Source: Limnohabitans sp. WS1 (GTDB lineage Bacteria; Pseudomonadota; Gammaproteobacteria; Burkholderiales; Burkholderiaceae_C). From it: 64,000 bases of DNA. The stretch covers positions 1 to 64,000 of the forward strand of contig NZ_NERU01000018.1 in the NCBI RefSeq assembly GCF_003063265.1, in the 5' to 3' direction. A model generated the notes under the pieces. It was not told the origin of the DNA and ran no database searches. It saw only the letters and a program-made list of their open reading frames with translations. Position 1 is the stretch's first letter; each line of letters begins with the position of its first letter. This document shows positions 60,997 through 64,000 of the stretch, piece by piece. Position numbers and translations under genes: made by a program.

Positions 60997-62418
60997 ATGC
61001 CGCCCATGTCTTTGCTCAGCCGTGAATCCACCCAACCCCTGACCGAGCAGCTCGCGCAGCGCTTTGTGACGCGCATGCGTGACCAGTTGTGGGTCTCGGG
61101 GGCGCGTTTGCCTTCGGTGCGGCAATGCGCCCAAATGCATGGCGTGAGTGCCTCCACCGTGGTGGCTGCCTACGATTGGTTGGTGGCGCAGGGTTGGGTG
61201 GAGGCCCGACCAAACCGGGGCTTTTTTGTGCGCGACCGGGTGCAGCGCACACCGCCTTCACCCATTGCGGCCGGGGGCGTTGTGCCCAGCCCGCCGCCTG
61301 TGAATGCCGCAAGCTTGATTCGCGGCATGTTCCACCAGCCCAGCGCCGAGCCGCAACCGGGCATGGGCGTGTTTCCTGCGGATTGGTTGGATGCCGATTT
61401 CTTGTCGGCGGCTTTGCGCAAGGTGGTGACCAGTCCGGCTTTGCGCGAGTCGTCCTTGCGCTATGGCGAGCCACAAGGGGACACCGGTTTGCGCGAAGCC
61501 CTCTCGTCCAAGCTGGCCAGCATGGGTTTGCACGCCGCGCCAGACCAGCTCATCACCACCGTGGGGGCCACGCATGCGCTGGACATCATCAGCCGCACCT
61601 TGTTGCGCCCGGGCGACTGCGTCATGGTGGAAGAGCCGGGTTGGGCCATTGAATTTGCCCGCTTGCAAAACCTGGGTGCGCGCATCTTGCCTGTGCCGCG
61701 TCTGGAGACGGGGCCAGATTTGGACGTGGTGGAGCGCTATGCCCAGTTGCACGCGCCCAAGATGATGGTCAGTGTGTCGGTCTTGCACAACCCCACGGGC
61801 TACGGTTTGTCCATGCCCGTGGCGCACCAGTTGGTGAACTTGGCGCACCGCTACAACTTTCATGTGGTGGAAGACGACACCTACGGGCACATGGCCCCGG
61901 CGCATGCGGTGCGCTTGTCGGTGCTCGACGGTTTGCAGAAAACCATTTACGTCAGCGGTTACGCCAAGATCCTCGCGCCCAGTTGGCGTGTGGGCTACAT
62001 GGCCGCGCCAGCCGACTTGAAAGATGCGTTCTTGGACACCAAGCTCCTGTCCACGCTCACCACCCCGGTGCTGTTTGAAAAGGCGCTGGCGCTGTGCCTG
62101 GAGCAAGGCGCGATTCGGCGGCACACCGAACGCTTGTCGCAACTGCTGGACGCCGCCCGCAGTCGCAGTGTGAAGCTGGCGCTGGCGCACGGTTGTCAGT
62201 TCGTGGCACCGCCTCAGGGCCTGTTTGGTTGGGTGGATGTGGGGGTGGACACCGATCTGCTCGCGCTGCGCATGCACGATGCCGGGTACCTGTTGGCACC
62301 CGGCTCTTTGTTCCATGCCGACCGCAGGCCAGGTTCCTTGATGCGGGTGAACTTTGCCAGCACCCAACAGGAACCGTTCTGGCGAGCTCTGGCCAAGACC
62401 CGCGCCGAACTGTTGTGA
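60997..62418 (+). CDS. MocR/PdxR-type GntR-family regulator
   Basis: The 473-residue protein joins a GntR winged helix (about 1-85: PLTEQLAQRFVTRMRDQLWVSGARLPSVRQCA) to an aminotransferase-fold domain with SVSVLHNPTGYGLSMPV, VVEDDTYGHM and a PLP-type lysine in SGYAKILAPSWRVGYM. The fold binds PLP and usually acts as an amino-acid sensor. It probably controls the divergent exporter via the GTACAGT sites. ATG at 60997 or three codons later (MSLLSRES) is possible. Confidence 0.9.
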   Translation: MPPMSLLSRESTQPLTEQLAQRFVTRMRDQLWVSGARLPSVRQCAQMHGVSASTVVAAYDWLVAQGWVEARPNRGFFVRDRVQRTPPSPIAAGGVVPSPPPVNAASLIRGMFHQPSAEPQPGMGVFPADWLDADFLSAALRKVVTSPALRESSLRYGEPQGDTGLREALSSKLASMGLHAAPDQLITTVGATHALDIISRTLLRPGDCVMVEEPGWAIEFARLQNLGARILPVPRLETGPDLDVVERYAQLHAPKMMVSVSVLHNPTGYGLSMPVAHQLVNLAHRYNFHVVEDDTYGHMAPAHAVRLSVLDGLQKTIYVSGYAKILAPSWRVGYMAAPADLKDAFLDTKLLSTLTTPVLFEKALALCLEQGAIRRHTERLSQLLDAARSRSVKLALAHGCQFVAPPQGLFGWVDVGVDTDLLALRMHDAGYLLAPGSLFHADRRPGSLMRVNFASTQQEPFWRALAKTRAELL

Positions 62419-62430
62419 GCGCAGCAGTGC

Positions 62431-64000
62431 TCAGCGGGCTGACAAAATTTCCCAGCGCTCCATGGCCGCCAGCAACACATCGTCGATTTCGGCATCGCGC
62501 TTGAACAGCTTTTGTGCCAAGCCCGGGTCGCGTTGGTAAATGCTGCCGTCCGCCAGTTGCGCACGGGCTGAGGCCTGCTCTTTTTCCAGCGCTTCGATTT
62601 TGGCGGGCAGCTCGGCCAGCTCGCGCTGCTCTTTGTAGCTGAGCTTGCTGCGGGCCGCAGCGGCCGGGGCGGCAGCCGTCGTGTCAGGGGCTACCGTGGC
62701 CGCTGGCGTTGAGCCACTTCGCTGAGCAGCCTGTGCCCGAATGGCCTGAGCGCGTTGTGATTGCACCAGCCAGTCCTGCACCGATCCCTCGTATTCGCGC
62801 CAGAAACCAGGTTGGTCCGGGGCGCTTTCGCAGGCGATGATGCCGGTGACCACGTTGTCCATGAAGGCGCGGTCGTGGCTGACCAGGAACACCGTGCCTT
62901 CGTAAGTCTGCAGCAGCTCTTCCAGCAACTCCAGGGTTTCGATGTCCAGATCGTTGGTCGGTTCGTCCAACACCAGCACGTTGGCGGGGCGTGCAAACAA
63001 ACGCGCCAGCAACAGTCGGTTGCGCTCGCCCCCTGACAAAGAACGCACGGGCGAGGTGCCGCGTGCGGGCGAGAACAGAAAGTCGCCCAAGTAGCTTTTG
63101 ACGTGCTGGCGTTTGTTGCCAATCTCGATCCATTCGCTGCCGGGGCTGATGAAGTCTTCCAGCGTCGCGTCCAGGTCCAGTGCGTCGCGCATCTGGTCAA
63201 AGTAGGCCACTTCCAGCTTGGTGCCGCGACGCACTTCGCCGCTGTCGGCTTCGAGCTCGCCCAGAATCAGTTTGAGCAGCGTAGTCTTTCCCGCGCCGTT
63301 GGGGCCCAGCAGACCAATCTTGTCGCCACGCAGCAAAGTGCCGGTGAACTTCTGGATGATGGTGCGAACCGAGCCGTCCGGCTGGGTGAAGCTCTTGCTC
63401 ACGTCCGTCAATTCGGCCACCAGCTTGCCGCTGGGCACGCCCGAGGCGACTTCCATTTTCACGTTGCCGACCTTTTCACGGCGGGCAGCGCGTTCACTGC
63501 GCAGGTTTTGCAGGCGCGTGATGCGGCTTTGGCTGCGGGTGCGACGCGCTTCCACACCTTTGCGAATCCACACCTCCTCTTGGGCGAGCAGCTTGTCGGC
63601 TTTGGCCTGAATCACGGCTTCTTGCGCGAGCTGCTCTTCCTTTTGAACCTGGTAAGCGGCGTAGTTGCCCGGGTAGGGGCGCAGCTTGCCCCGGTCCAGT
63701 TCGACAATGCGCGTGGCAATACGGTCCAGAAACGCCCGGTCGTGTGTGATGGCGATCACGCTGCCTTTGAAGTCAATCAGCAGGTCCTCCAGCCAGGTGA
63801 TGGCGTTCAGGTCCAAGTGGTTGGTGGGCTCATCTAACAAGAGCACATCAGGACGGGTCACCAAAGCCTGGGCCAATGCCACCCGCTTGCGCATACCGCC
63901 AGACAGCGATTGCACAATGGCGTTCGGGTCCAGCTTCAGGCGTTGCAGGGTTTCCTCCAGGCGTTGCTCCCAGCCCCAGCCGTCGCGCGATTCGATCAGT
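62431..64000 (-). CDS. uup: ABC-F ATPase Uup (N-terminus off the right edge)
   Basis: At least 523 residues are visible; the first ATP-binding motif lies outside the window. Visible are the first signature QSLSGGMRKRVALAQAL and Walker B VLLLDEPTNHLDL, then a second complete ATPase: GPNGAGKTTLLKLILG, SLSGGERNRLLLARLF and VLVLDEPTNDLD. The last 70 residues form a coiled-coil (LSYKEQRELAELPAKIEALEKE), the mark of Uup, which binds DNA and affects ribosome function and precise excision. It is convergent with the regulator gene, 12 bases away. Confidence 0.93.
   Translation of the reverse strand, partial: LIESRDGWGWEQRLEETLQRLKLDPNAIVQSLSGGMRKRVALAQALVTRPDVLLLDEPTNHLDLNAITWLEDLLIDFKGSVIAITHDRAFLDRIATRIVELDRGKLRPYPGNYAAYQVQKEEQLAQEAVIQAKADKLLAQEEVWIRKGVEARRTRSQSRITRLQNLRSERAARREKVGNVKMEVASGVPSGKLVAELTDVSKSFTQPDGSVRTIIQKFTGTLLRGDKIGLLGPNGAGKTTLLKLILGELEADSGEVRRGTKLEVAYFDQMRDALDLDATLEDFISPGSEWIEIGNKRQHVKSYLGDFLFSPARGTSPVRSLSGGERNRLLLARLFARPANVLVLDEPTNDLDIETLELLEELLQTYEGTVFLVSHDRAFMDNVVTGIIACESAPDQPGFWREYEGSVQDWLVQSQRAQAIRAQAAQRSGSTPAATVAPDTTAAAPAAAARSKLSYKEQRELAELPAKIEALEKEQASARAQLADGSIYQRDPGLAQKLFKRDAEIDDVLLAAMERWEILSAR

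Noticed and set aside
1..64000. tRNA, rRNA, insertion sequences, phage or defence genes
   Set aside because: No sequence with the needed secondary structure or motifs was recognised.

Overview
The window reads as chromosomal DNA of a betaproteobacterium of the Burkholderiales, most likely a Comamonadaceae member (Limnohabitans/Rhodoferax-like). This is inferred from a fused glucokinase-RpiR regulator, the priA/hemE/rep/uup/dsbD housekeeping genes and a base composition near 60% G+C in most genes. No rRNA, tRNA, CRISPR array, insertion sequence or phage gene was seen. Protein calls rest on motifs recognised by eye; no database search was run.

Positions 1-43000 form one carbohydrate-acquisition region. 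At the left edge a TonB gene is transcribed divergently from a TonB-dependent receptor (712-2997). A leftward pair follows: a plant-SUT-like sucrose/maltose symporter and a sucrose phosphorylase. A TPR protein is divergent from a second receptor (7832-10588), which is followed by a flavin-dependent halogenase-family protein and an S9 peptidase. From 14862 to 34080 lie two divergent alpha-glucan operons. The leftward one encodes a lipoprotein amylase, two exported amylases and one GH13 enzyme without a signal peptide. The rightward one encodes an exported pullulanase, a CUT1 ABC importer (binding protein, two permeases, ATPase), two cytoplasmic alpha-glucosidases and an exported neopullulanase-like enzyme. 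Including the sucrose phosphorylase there are nine GH13 proteins in about 31 kb. A small ECF-sigma cassette and a MATE exporter come next, then the Glk-RpiR fusion, a second tonB with exbB-exbD-exbD, and a LacI-family regulator.

The parts suggest a pathway: surface cutting of alpha-glucan, TonB-powered import through the receptors, periplasmic trimming and debranching, ABC or symporter uptake, cytoplasmic cleavage of alpha-1,4 and alpha-1,6 links or phosphorolysis of sucrose, and glucose sensing or phosphorylation by the fusion protein. Two families of palindromes occur in the control regions. One has a GCAATCGATTGC core typical of LacI-family operators and lies by the tonB/receptor, symporter and TPR/receptor genes. 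The other resembles the HexR box TGTAAT-N3-ATTACA and lies by receptor 2, the amylase/pullulanase divergence, glk-rpiR and tonB copy 2.

Positions 43000-64000 are mostly housekeeping: Rep helicase, an AEC transporter, PriA, HemE, a DsbD-type protein, a creatininase-family protein, a transglutaminase (Tgl)-like protein, a histidine phosphatase, an amino-acid block (dehydratase, PhzF, aminotransferase, EamA and LysE exporters, MocR-type regulator) and the ABC-F protein Uup, cut by the right edge. Notable non-coding elements here are an AT-rich priA-hemE gap with two DnaA-box-like sites, a heptamer tandem repeat, and two 156-bp REPIN-like units.
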